The notes beneath the pieces were generated by a model. It did no database searches and was not told the origin of the DNA. It saw nothing but the letters and a program-made list of their open reading frames with translations. Made by a program: the position numbers and the translations under genes. Source: Spirochaetota bacterium (GTDB taxonomy: Bacteria; Spirochaetota; JAAYUW01; JAOAHJ01). Taken from it: DNA of 64,000 nucleotides. Shown here piece by piece: positions 10,353-18,960 of the stretch. The DNA is taken from assembly GCA_026415295.1 (NCBI GenBank), contig JAOAHJ010000004.1, positions 47,321-111,320 on the forward strand, read 5' to 3'. How positions within the stretch are numbered: position 1 is the first letter of the stretch; every line of letters begins with the position of its first letter.

Positions 10353-11231
10353 ATGAAAAACATTTTAAATTTATTAAAAATATTGGAAAATTCTTCTGCT
10401 GGAATTTTAATTTTTGATAAAAATAAAAATATTGTATTTAATAATTTAACATTTAGTCATAATATTTTTAAAATCGATTTTGAAAATGAAGATTTCATAA
10501 GTTTTTTAAATAAATTTAAAGAATTTATATCAGAAGAATTTGGCAGATCCAATTTAGAGGATATATCTTATGAGTTTGAGTTTACATTAAAATCTGGGAA
10601 TTTAATATGGATTAAATTTGATATAAAAAAAGAGTTTGATAATAATAAAAATTTGAAATACTTAATTATAACATTTTTTGATATTACTGAATGTAAAAAA
10701 AAGGAATTTGAATATAAAAAAAAGAGTCAGATAGATTTTTTAACAAATGTTTATAATAGAAATTATTTTGAGGAAAAACTTGACATAGAGATTCAGAGAT
10801 GTACAAGATCAGAGAAACCATTATCTATATTAATGATAGATGTAGATAATTTCAAATACATAAATGATAACTTTGGTCATAATGTAGGAGATTTAATATT
10901 AAAAAATATAGCTAATATAGTTAAATTATCTCTTCATAGAAAATCTGATTTTGTATCAAGATATGGAGGGGATGAATTTATTTGTTTGTTGCCTTATACA
11001 GACTCAAAAGGAGCGGTAGTTGTGTCTAATAGAATAAATAAAAAATTTGATGAAATTAAATTTAATAACTCACTTTATGAAAAAATTACTTTAAGTATTG
11101 GTGTATATACTCAATTACCTGAAAAGAATATAATTAAAGAAAAAATAATTGAAAATGTAGATAAAGCTTTATATTATTCTAAAAAAAATGGTAAAAATTT
11201 AATTACCTTATATGATGATATTTATAAATAA
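10353..11231 (+). CDS. PAS-GGDEF diguanylate cyclase
   Basis: A 292-residue cytoplasmic protein with no membrane segment. Residues 1-115 look like a PAS sensor (SAGILIFDKNKNIVFNN near the start, WIKFDI and a YLIITFFDITECK end). A short helix leads to a GGDEF domain at ~125-290. The active site is an intact GGDEF at 205-209, preceded by DVDNFKYINDNFGHNVGD. The product-inhibition I-site RKSD (196-199) lies five residues before it, as required for feedback by c-di-GMP. The protein should therefore be an active, feedback-inhibited diguanylate cyclase whose signal enters through PAS. Its ligand is unknown. A strong terminator follows the stop codon. Confidence 0.93.
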   Translation: MKNILNLLKILENSSAGILIFDKNKNIVFNNLTFSHNIFKIDFENEDFISFLNKFKEFISEEFGRSNLEDISYEFEFTLKSGNLIWIKFDIKKEFDNNKNLKYLIITFFDITECKKKEFEYKKKSQIDFLTNVYNRNYFEEKLDIEIQRCTRSEKPLSILMIDVDNFKYINDNFGHNVGDLILKNIANIVKLSLHRKSDFVSRYGGDEFICLLPYTDSKGAVVVSNRINKKFDEIKFNNSLYEKITLSIGVYTQLPEKNIIKEKIIENVDKALYYSKKNGKNLITLYDDIYK

Positions 11232-11262
11232 ATGAAATAAATAATTATTTTTTTATAAATAA

Positions 11263-11322
11263 AAGGCTACCCATTTTAATTAATTTAATATTAAATAGTT
11301 TATTGGGTAGCCTTCTTTTTTT
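11263..11322. terminator. Bidirectional rho-independent terminator
   Basis: Two perfectly complementary 11-base arms, AAGGCTACCCA at 11263-11273 and TGGGTAGCCTT at 11304-11314, flank an AT loop. A T-rich tract follows on the plus strand (11315-11322), and a run of T also follows in the minus-strand reading. It lies between the convergent GGDEF and EF-G-paralogue genes and can stop both. The stem is unusually GC-rich for this DNA. Confidence 0.9.
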
Positions 11323-13408
11323 ATTCTTCCTGTTCTTCCTGAATCTCTTTCTTCCTCTGCTCTATAATATTCTCAGCTATCTTACCAGTAATTGGTGAAT
11401 AATGGTCAAATTCAATTTCAAATGAACCTGTTCCTTGAGTTATTGATTTTAAATCAATAGCATATTTTAAAAGTTCAGCATGTGGAACTTCTGCTTTAAT
11501 TAACTGGTTTTTTCCTGGAAGTGGATCCATTCCAAGTATTTTGCCTCTTTTTGAGTTCAAATCTGACATAATATCTCCAGTATATTTTTCAGGGGAATAA
11601 ACATACAACTTCATTATGGGTTCAAGGAGAATAGGATCTGCATTTCTTAATGCTTCTTTTAAAGCTTGCCTTGCAGCAATTTTAAATGATAACTCAGAAG
11701 AATCAACAGGATGGTACATTCCATCAAATAATTCAACTTCAATATCTACTACTGGATAGCTTGCAAGAACACCTCTTTCCATTCCTTCTAATAATCCTTT
11801 TTCTACACCAGGTATAAATTGCTTTGGTATTTTACCACCAACAATTGCATTAATAAAATTAAATCCTTTTCCTCTCTGGTTAGGTCTAACTCTTATATGA
11901 ACTTCTCCAAATTGCCCATGCCCACCAGATTGTTTTTTATGTCTATATTTTGCTTCTGATTCTTTTCTAATTGTTTCTTTATAATTAATTTTTGGTATAG
12001 AAATATCAATGTTTGTTTTTAATAATTTTTTTACTTTTGAAAAATATACATCAAGGTGTAGTTCTCCCATTCCAGAAGCTACATTTTCATGAGTTTCTGG
12101 ATTAAAACTAATTTTGAAAGTTGGATCTTCTTCTGAAAATTTATTTAGATTTGATATTATTTTTTCAAGAACATTTTTATCTGCAGATGATATGGCAACG
12201 GAATATATTGGTTGTGGCAAATCAAGTTTTGGTAATAAAACATTTATATTCTTATCACATATTGTGTCAGAAATTGAGATCTGATCAATTTTCTGAAAAA
12301 TAACAATGTCTCCACAACTAGCTTCATCAATTTCTGTATATTTATTGCCAATTGGAATTAGCAATTTTGAAATTTTTATTTTTGTGTTTTTCTCTGGAAT
12401 GATTAATTCAGTTTCCTTTGTTATTTTCCCTGAAATGATATGTATATAAGAAAGTTTACCTGCAAATTGATCAATAACGGTTTTAAAACAAAAACCGATA
12501 AAAGGGGCATTTGGGTCTATTTTTATTCTTTCATTTTCATTGTTTCTTGAAACAAACTCTTTTTTATATGTAATGTCTGGGAAAGCTTCCTCTGCTATTC
12601 TTAACATTGATGAAAGTCCTATCCCTTTTTCTGCAGATCCACAGATAATAGGAATAAATTTGCCTTCTTCGACAGTTTTTAAAAGTCCTTCTAAGATTTC
12701 TTCTTTTGTAAGTTTTTCTCCAGCTAAAAATTTTTCAATTAAATTATCTGAAGCTTCTGCAACTGCTTCCATTATTGCTTCATGAGCTTTATTAGCATTG
12801 TCTTTATAATTTTGAGGAATATCTTTTTCTACAAAATTATTTCCCTCTTTTATATAAGATTTCATTTCTATAACATCGATAACTCCGATGAATTCTTTTT
12901 TTTCATTATAAATTGGCAATTCAACTGGAACAGCAGGTTTATTGAAGTTTTCTTTTATATCATTTGCAACTTTTTCAAAATTAGCAATAGGTTTATCTAA
13001 TTTATTTATGAATATTATTCTCGGAATGTTGTATTTATCAAGTAGATTCCAATGTTTTATAGTTTCAATTTGTACTCCTGCTTCACCATCAACAACAAGT
13101 ATTGCTCCATCTGCAACTCTTAAGGATGCTCTAACTTCACCAACAAAGTCTGCAGATCCTGGGACATCTATAATATTAAATTTAAAATTTTCATGCTCAA
13201 TATAAGCAATTGAAGATTTTAGGGAAATTTTTCTTGCTTTTTCTTCTTCATCCCAATCTGATACAGTATTTCCTTTTTCTATATTACCTGGTTCTTTTAT
13301 TATATTCTTTTGAAAAAGGATATTTTCAAGTAATATTGTTTTCCCCGATCCAGTATGCCCAAGTAAAACAATATTTCTTATTTTTGATGTAGGATAATGG
13401 TTAGCCAT
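11321..13408 (-). CDS. EF-G paralogue (FusA2-like translational GTPase)
   Basis: A 695-residue protein with the five-domain layout of elongation factor G, but divergent from the main factor. G1 is GHTGSGKT (17-24), G3 is DVPGSADF (81-88) and G4 is NKLD (135-138). Canonical EF-G has DTPGHVDF; here the catalytic histidine is replaced by Ser85, and the threonine by Val82. Domain IV is present (KQSGGHGQFGEVHIRV...) and domain V ends normally. The family name FusA2 covers paralogues whose role is unclear: slow GTPases, stress or ribosome-recycling factors are possibilities. The ATG follows a strong AGGAGG site. It is preceded by a plausible promoter and closed by the 11.26-kb terminator. Confidence 0.9.
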   Translation of the reverse strand: MANHYPTSKIRNIVLLGHTGSGKTILLENILFQKNIIKEPGNIEKGNTVSDWDEEEKARKISLKSSIAYIEHENFKFNIIDVPGSADFVGEVRASLRVADGAILVVDGEAGVQIETIKHWNLLDKYNIPRIIFINKLDKPIANFEKVANDIKENFNKPAVPVELPIYNEKKEFIGVIDVIEMKSYIKEGNNFVEKDIPQNYKDNANKAHEAIMEAVAEASDNLIEKFLAGEKLTKEEILEGLLKTVEEGKFIPIICGSAEKGIGLSSMLRIAEEAFPDITYKKEFVSRNNENERIKIDPNAPFIGFCFKTVIDQFAGKLSYIHIISGKITKETELIIPEKNTKIKISKLLIPIGNKYTEIDEASCGDIVIFQKIDQISISDTICDKNINVLLPKLDLPQPIYSVAISSADKNVLEKIISNLNKFSEEDPTFKISFNPETHENVASGMGELHLDVYFSKVKKLLKTNIDISIPKINYKETIRKESEAKYRHKKQSGGHGQFGEVHIRVRPNQRGKGFNFINAIVGGKIPKQFIPGVEKGLLEGMERGVLASYPVVDIEVELFDGMYHPVDSSELSFKIAARQALKEALRNADPILLEPIMKLYVYSPEKYTGDIMSDLNSKRGKILGMDPLPGKNQLIKAEVPHAELLKYAIDLKSITQGTGSFEIEFDHYSPITGKIAENIIEQRKKEIQEEQEE

Positions 13409-13447
13409 AATTCCTCCTGTATAATTTACAAAAGATAATTTTTAATA

Positions 13448-13475
13448 AAAATACATAAAAACAAATAATTGTCAA
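13448..13475 (-). promoter_or_regulatory. Candidate sigma-70 promoter for the EF-G paralogue
   Basis: On the minus strand a perfect TTGACA (13475-13470) is separated by 16 bases from TATTTT (13453-13448), a 4/6 match to TATAAT. It lies 40 bases upstream of the ATG at 13408, at a sensible distance. The weak -10 makes this tentative. Confidence 0.4.
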
Positions 13476-13489
13476 ACTTTATTAAACAT

Positions 13490-14935
13490 TTATATATGAG
13501 TTGGGAAGCCTTCTGCAACTTCAAAAGCACCATGTAATATTTCGTTTATTGTTGGATGTGGAAATATTGTTAAACATAATTGATCCAACTTAATTTTATT
13601 TTTACAAGATAAAATAAGTTGGGATATAAGCTCCGTTGCATATGGTGATACTATTGTACCACCAACTATAATATTATCTTTTTTATTATAAATAATTTTT
13701 GCAAATCCATCTTTTTCTTCCATAGTTCTAGCCCTACCGTTTGCTGATAGAGGAAATTTTGCAATTTTGAAATCTTCTTTGTTTTTAATTTTATCTGAAT
13801 TTTCTAAATCTACTTCTCTTAAACCAGTACTTGCAATTTCAGGGATTGAGAATATTATTGATGGATAATAATCAAGTTCAATTTTTGTTTTTTTACCACA
13901 AATATTATTCGCTGCAACTATGCCTTCATATAAAGCAACATGGGCAAGCATTATTTTAGCTCTTATATCTCCTATAGCATAAATGTTATCTATATTTGTT
14001 TTCAAGTAATCATCAGTAATAACTCCTTTTTGAATATTTAATCCTAAATTTTTCAAATCATCATTAATATTTGGAACTCTACCAGTTGATAAGAGTACTT
14101 TTTCGACTAATATTTCTCTAGTTAAATTTTCATTGTGACCATTGTTAGTCTTTTTTTTATTATTCTTAATTATAAGTTTATATTTGTTTTCTTGTTCTAA
14201 AAAGCTTATGTCTTCTATATTTGAGTTTTCAAAAATTTCAACCTTGTTGCTTTTTAGAGATTTTTTAACTTCCTCTACAGCATCAGAATCTTCAAATGGG
14301 AGAATATGATCCATTAATTCAATAATATAAGTTTTAACCTTGAATATTGAAAAAAAAGTTGCAAATTCAACCCCAATGACACCACCACCTATTATTGCTA
14401 TAGATTCTGGAAGATTTTCTAAATTAAAAATATCATCTGAAGTTAAGATACCTGAAATTTTTTTAAAAAAATCTGGGGAAGAGGGTTTTGATCCATTTGC
14501 TAAAACTATAAAATCAGTTTCTAATTCAATTAAAGAATTATCAGAAGTTCTAGTTACCAAAATTTTATTTTTGGAAATTACTTCCGCTAACCCATAAATG
14601 AGATTTACTTTGTATTTATTAAGTAGATATTCTATTCCTTTTCTTGATAAAAGGACACTTTTATTCATTTGTTTCTTAATAGCATTAAAATCGAAAGCTA
14701 TGTTGTCAACTTTTATACCAAATTTTCTAAGTTTTTCATTTGCATCATAAAAATAATGGGCTGATTGAATTAAGCTTTTAGTAGGAATACATCCAACATT
14801 TGTGCATGTTCCACCGATATAACTTTTTTCAACAAGAGTAACTTTTTTCCCAAATTGAGCTAATTTGATAGCACAAGCATAACCAGCAGGTCCTCCACCT
14901 ATAACAACTATTTCTGTCTTTTCTAAAATATTCAT
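13490..14935 (-). CDS. lpdA: Dihydrolipoyl dehydrogenase
   Basis: A 481-residue FAD disulfide oxidoreductase, the E3 component that reoxidises dihydrolipoamide in 2-oxoacid dehydrogenase or glycine-cleavage complexes, with NAD+ as acceptor. FAD site VIGGGPAGYACAIKL (11-25); redox pair Cys44/Cys49 in GGTCTNVGCIPTKS; NAD site IIGGGVIGVEFA; second FAD strand TNIDNIYAIGDIRA. The C-terminal His-Glu dyad is in FPHPTINEILHGAF, so the dimer-interface base is intact. No E1, E2 or lipoylation gene is in the window, so the complex it serves is unknown. It may share transcription with the downstream EF-G paralogue, about 80 bases away, although that gene has its own candidate promoter. Confidence 0.94.
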   Translation of the reverse strand: MNILEKTEIVVIGGGPAGYACAIKLAQFGKKVTLVEKSYIGGTCTNVGCIPTKSLIQSAHYFYDANEKLRKFGIKVDNIAFDFNAIKKQMNKSVLLSRKGIEYLLNKYKVNLIYGLAEVISKNKILVTRTSDNSLIELETDFIVLANGSKPSSPDFFKKISGILTSDDIFNLENLPESIAIIGGGVIGVEFATFFSIFKVKTYIIELMDHILPFEDSDAVEEVKKSLKSNKVEIFENSNIEDISFLEQENKYKLIIKNNKKKTNNGHNENLTREILVEKVLLSTGRVPNINDDLKNLGLNIQKGVITDDYLKTNIDNIYAIGDIRAKIMLAHVALYEGIVAANNICGKKTKIELDYYPSIIFSIPEIASTGLREVDLENSDKIKNKEDFKIAKFPLSANGRARTMEEKDGFAKIIYNKKDNIIVGGTIVSPYATELISQLILSCKNKIKLDQLCLTIFPHPTINEILHGAFEVAEGFPTHI

Positions 14936-15056
14936 ACTTTATAATCCTTTTGAATTTTGCATATTTTTAAGTTTTTAAGATAATAATAAAATTTTGATAA
15001 TTTTCAAATAAAAAATATTTAAATTATCAGTTTGTTATTTTTATTTATTATAATTT

Positions 15057-15084
15057 TTGACAAAAAAATTATATTATTTAAAAT
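15057..15084 (+). promoter_or_regulatory. Candidate sigma-70 promoter upstream of the protease gene
   Basis: TTGACA at 15057-15062, 16 bases, then TAAAAT at 15079-15084. It lies about 105 bases upstream of the start of the 15189 gene. The -35 is perfect and the -10 is 5/6, but AT-rich DNA yields chance matches. Confidence 0.5.
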
Positions 15085-15188
15085 CTATATAACTTATACA
15101 AAAAATAAATTTTAGGCTAAACTTTTAACAAAAATTATAAAAAAAATAATTATTAAATATTTAATTATTAAAATAAGGAGTAACTAGA

Positions 15189-16958
15189 ATGTTTTATTCA
15201 ATTAATAATAATAAATTTATAATGCTTTTATTTAAATATTTTAGAAAAATAACCCTTCTTTTATTTTTTCTATTATTTATTTTTTATAATTATTCTTGCG
15301 AATTAATAAATTACAATTATATAAAAAAACAAACAGTATTATATCCAACATTTGATATAAAAATAGTTGAAAAACATATAAATGAAAAAAATCTTGATTA
15401 TATTATTGAATTATCTACTATTTATCCAGAGATTATTAATAGTTATAAAAAAGAAATTATATCACTAATTAAGTATTATTATGATTATTATAATCTTTCA
15501 AAAGACTTTTTTGGTTTAATAAAAATATATTTTAACATTCAAAATTTATTTATAGATAATAAGGAAAATATTAATACAAATATTATAAGTCTTGATAGTA
15601 GTGAAAAATATTTATTAAATAGAGTTGTTTTATCAATTAAAGAAAATTTATTTAATTTATATAATAATGAAAAAAATTATATATTTAAATATGCATTTTA
15701 TAAATATTTAAAGAATTATATAAGTGATTTAGAAATAAAATTACCTGAGCTATCAGATAAAAACAAAATAATAAGTTCTTACTCTGATATAATGGATAAT
15801 ATTTTAACTGTTTATAATGATAAGGGCTTTAAAATTGTAAATGGAGTATCTATTCCAGATATTTTTATTGGATCAGCTTTTTTTATTGACTACAATTTAC
15901 TAGTTACAAATAATCATGTAATTAGTAATGATGGCAAAGATTTTAATCAAATTTATGTTATATTAGCAGGTAATAAAATTAGATGCGAAGTATTGTATTC
16001 TGATAAAGATTTTGATTTAGCAATTTTAAAAATTAGTTATTCTAATAAAAAGTTTAAATATTTTAATATCAGAGAAAACATAAATGTTGGAGATGAGGTA
16101 ACTGCTTGTGGTTCTCCTTATGGTTTAGAAAATACATTTACAAGGGGTATTATATCGAATACTAGGAGAAAAGTGATACCTCTGATAAATGCTTATCAAA
16201 CTGATACCCCAATGAATCCAGGTAATTCAGGAGGTCCTGTAGTAGATAAAAATTTTAATTTAATAGGAATATCTTTTTCTAGTGTTTATGAATCTCAAAA
16301 TCTTAATTTTATAATTCCTGTAGAATATTTGATTTATTCTTTAATCTATTCTAAATATTCCTATAAACCATTAAGATCTTGGCTGGGTTTTTATTTTAAT
16401 AAAAGCAGGATAACATATTTAAATAAGAACAGTATCAATTATTTCAAGTTTAAAAAAGTTATTGGGGATAATTTAAATTTTGTAAATTTTAAAATAAAAC
16501 AAATAAATAATATTGAATTTAATGATGAAGAAATACTAAACAATTTTGATTTAATTCAAAAATATATATTTTTCTTACCAGCATCAACAATTGTTAGTGT
16601 AATTTTAATAGATAATAAAGGATTAGAAAAAAACGTTAATTTTTTAACTTACTTGAGGCCTAAAAATGTTAATTTAGAAATATTTAAATACGATACTGAT
16701 ATAAATTTAATAACCCCCTACCTTGGAATAATTATTGTTAAAGAATCTAAAAATTATATGATAGTTGATATTTTAGATGAAGTTTTGAAGGTTTTATTGG
16801 GACTTGAATCAGGGGATTATGTAAATAGAGTTCAAATTTATATTGATGAAAAAAAAGAATACATTATTTTATCAGTAGAATTAACTATTAAATCAAAAAA
16901 TTTAAGATCTTATGCATACTCTTTTTTAATATATTTTGAACAGGAGTGGTTTATATAA
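15189..16958 (+). CDS. HtrA-like trypsin-fold serine protease, probable lipoprotein
   Basis: A 589-residue exported protease. A hydrophobic segment near residues 20-37 ends in an NYSC cysteine, compatible with a loose lipobox, so the protein may be lipid-anchored in the periplasm. Residues 45-210 are helical and unrecognised. The trypsin domain (~225-385) carries His243 (NNHVI), Asp276 (DLAIL) and Ser347 (NPGNSGGP), the complete triad with the HtrA-type GNSGGP. The C-terminal ~200 residues could include a PDZ-like domain, but I cannot confirm one from motifs. The likely role is envelope protein quality control. The start follows an AAGGAG site after a 250-base AT-rich leader with a candidate promoter. 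Confidence 0.85.
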   Translation: MFYSINNNKFIMLLFKYFRKITLLLFFLLFIFYNYSCELINYNYIKKQTVLYPTFDIKIVEKHINEKNLDYIIELSTIYPEIINSYKKEIISLIKYYYDYYNLSKDFFGLIKIYFNIQNLFIDNKENINTNIISLDSSEKYLLNRVVLSIKENLFNLYNNEKNYIFKYAFYKYLKNYISDLEIKLPELSDKNKIISSYSDIMDNILTVYNDKGFKIVNGVSIPDIFIGSAFFIDYNLLVTNNHVISNDGKDFNQIYVILAGNKIRCEVLYSDKDFDLAILKISYSNKKFKYFNIRENINVGDEVTACGSPYGLENTFTRGIISNTRRKVIPLINAYQTDTPMNPGNSGGPVVDKNFNLIGISFSSVYESQNLNFIIPVEYLIYSLIYSKYSYKPLRSWLGFYFNKSRITYLNKNSINYFKFKKVIGDNLNFVNFKIKQINNIEFNDEEILNNFDLIQKYIFFLPASTIVSVILIDNKGLEKNVNFLTYLRPKNVNLEIFKYDTDINLITPYLGIIIVKESKNYMIVDILDEVLKVLLGLESGDYVNRVQIYIDEKKEYIILSVELTIKSKNLRSYAYSFLIYFEQEWFI

Positions 16959-17023
16959 AAATAACTTGATTTTTTTTTCTTTTTTATTAATTACTCATAA
17001 AAATAATTTTAGGAGTTTTCTTC

Positions 17024-17596
17024 ATGATTTTTGCAAATGATTTAAGAAGGGGAACTGTTTTTTTATTTAAAGATAAACTTCATATTTGTCTTGAATATCA
17101 ACATAATAAAACAGCAAATAGAAGGGCAATGGTAAGAGCAAAATTGAAAGATTTAACAAGTGGTTCAATTTATGAATATGTATTTTCATCTGAAGAAAAA
17201 ATTGAAGATGTTCAAATTGAAAGAAAAAAATGCGAATATTTATATTTTGATGGAGAAAGATACCATTTTATGGATCAACAGTCTTATGAACAATTTACAA
17301 TTGAAGGTTCATCTATGAAAGAAGAATCTCTATATTTAGTTGAAGGAACTATAGTTGAAATAGATTTTTACAATGATTCACCTATTTTTGTTCATCCTCC
17401 AATATTTGTTGAACTTGAGGTGGTTGAGACAGATCCGGGTGTTAGAGGTGATACTGTTTCAGGGGGGAGTAAACCAGCTATTCTTTCTACTGGATTAAAA
17501 ATTAATGTCCCTCTCTTTATTTCTGTAGGAGATGTTATTAAAGTAGATACTAGAACAAATGAATATGTTGAAAGAGTAAAAAAATCTGGTGATTAA
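17024..17596 (+). CDS. efp: Elongation factor P, tip lysine replaced by Asn
   Basis: EF-P binds between the ribosomal P and E sites and rescues stalling at polyproline. The 190 residues and three OB-like domains match the family (KOW-like domain 1, then ending YVERVKKS). Aligned without gaps from the shared ND(F/L)R...G start to (V)KL, the E. coli PGKG loop with Lys34 falls on TANR, so Asn32 occupies the position of the modified lysine. Neither lysyl (EpmA), hydroxyl-putrescine nor rhamnosyl (EarP, Arg) modification could occur at that site. Family members lacking Lys or Arg there are known in some phyla. The gene has a good AGGAG site and stands about 70 bases after the protease gene. Confidence 0.95.
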   Translation: MIFANDLRRGTVFLFKDKLHICLEYQHNKTANRRAMVRAKLKDLTSGSIYEYVFSSEEKIEDVQIERKKCEYLYFDGERYHFMDQQSYEQFTIEGSSMKEESLYLVEGTIVEIDFYNDSPIFVHPPIFVELEVVETDPGVRGDTVSGGSKPAILSTGLKINVPLFISVGDVIKVDTRTNEYVERVKKSGD

Positions 17597-17766
17597 AATT
17601 TTAGGATAATAAAAGAATTAGAAAATAATTATTTTTAATTTTTAATAAAAAAAAATTTATAATAAAAATTAATTAATAAAATATATTTATAAATAATGTA
17701 AGAAAAAAAATTTAAAATACAAAATTATTTATAAAGAATATACTTTAATCTTTTAGATTCCTTATA

Positions 17767-18879
17767 ATGGAAATTTATCAAAATAGAATATTTCAACAAG
17801 GTGTTGAGGCTGTAAAAAAAGGATATGGGGAAGAAGCATTAAAATTATTTAGTGTATTATATAACACTTATCCCTTTGAAGAATCTGTAATAATATACCT
17901 TGGTTATTCATACTACCTTTTAAATGATTTGAAAAGAGCTATAAAAATATGGGAAAAGCTTGATAATCTATCTACAGATAAAATTTATATTAATCTCTTA
18001 CTTGCTTTCGCTTATGCTAAAATAGAAAATATAGAACAGGCTATTGAATATTGGTTGGATATTCTTAAAATTGATCCCAAAAATAAGAAAGCGAAAAATA
18101 TGCTTGAATTATTAAAAAGATCAAAGTCAAATAAATACTTTTCAAAAATGATTAATTTTAAAAATGCTGTTGGTTACTTGCCATATTCTAAAAGATTAGA
18201 AATCAAATATTTTTTTCAAAATAAAAAAATAAAAAAATATTTTATAATCGGTGGAATTTTTATTGCCATATTTTTAATAATAATATCTATGTATTCATAT
18301 TATTTTTCAGTTTATAATATTTTTAGTAAAAAAGATAATCTTGAAAGTATTAATACTAATTATTTACCTTTAGAAAAAAAAATAGAAAAAGAGAAAACTT
18401 ATATAATATATAATAATGAAAAAGAAATAGAGAAAGATTTTAATTATATTAAATATTATATAACAATAAAAAATTATAATGGAGTTTTATATTTTGTAAA
18501 TAAAATTAATAATTCTAATGCAAAGTATATTACTAAAGAAAAAGCTAAAAAATATTTAGCTTTTATAGAAGAACCTTCTTATTATGATAATTTTACTATT
18601 CCTACATTTGATGAAATAACTAAATCTCCATATCTATACTTAAATTGTTTTGTAAAATGGAAAGGAATAATTAATAATTTAGACAAGAGTAAAAATAATT
18701 TTAAACTACTGGTATATGAAAAATCAGATATTTATATTAAAGGAATAATAAATTGTTATATTGATAATTCATCTTTTCTATTTAATAATATTAAAGTAGA
18801 AATATTTGCAAAGTTTATAAGTTTTGATGAAAATAGCCTTAATTTTGATATTAAATTTATTAGAATACTTGATAAATAA
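17767..18879 (+). CDS. TPR membrane protein of unknown function
   Basis: A 370-residue protein. Residues 5-120 contain three tetratricopeptide-like helical repeats (GVEAVKKGYGEEALKLF..., EQAIEYWLDILKIDPKNKKAKNM). A single transmembrane segment, FIIGGIFIAIFLIIISMYSY, is near residues 160-180. The rest (190-370) would be extracytoplasmic if the TPR half is cytoplasmic. The C-terminal region contains two short beta-rich blocks, around FDEITKSPYLYLNCFVKWKG, that recall OB-like folds, but I cannot assign it. No ribosome site is obvious. A protein-interaction scaffold is the safest guess. Confidence 0.6.
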   Translation: MEIYQNRIFQQGVEAVKKGYGEEALKLFSVLYNTYPFEESVIIYLGYSYYLLNDLKRAIKIWEKLDNLSTDKIYINLLLAFAYAKIENIEQAIEYWLDILKIDPKNKKAKNMLELLKRSKSNKYFSKMINFKNAVGYLPYSKRLEIKYFFQNKKIKKYFIIGGIFIAIFLIIISMYSYYFSVYNIFSKKDNLESINTNYLPLEKKIEKEKTYIIYNNEKEIEKDFNYIKYYITIKNYNGVLYFVNKINNSNAKYITKEKAKKYLAFIEEPSYYDNFTIPTFDEITKSPYLYLNCFVKWKGIINNLDKSKNNFKLLVYEKSDIYIKGIINCYIDNSSFLFNNIKVEIFAKFISFDENSLNFDIKFIRILDK

Positions 18880-18960
18880 TATATTATATGAATTTTTAAA
18901 ATTATATAATTAAAATAAAAAATGCAATATATAAAAAAATAAATATTAGATAATAAAAAA

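Noticed and set aside
12540..13205. Several short plus-strand frames inside the EF-G paralogue
   Set aside because: All lie within one intact coding frame on the other strand, with no start signal.
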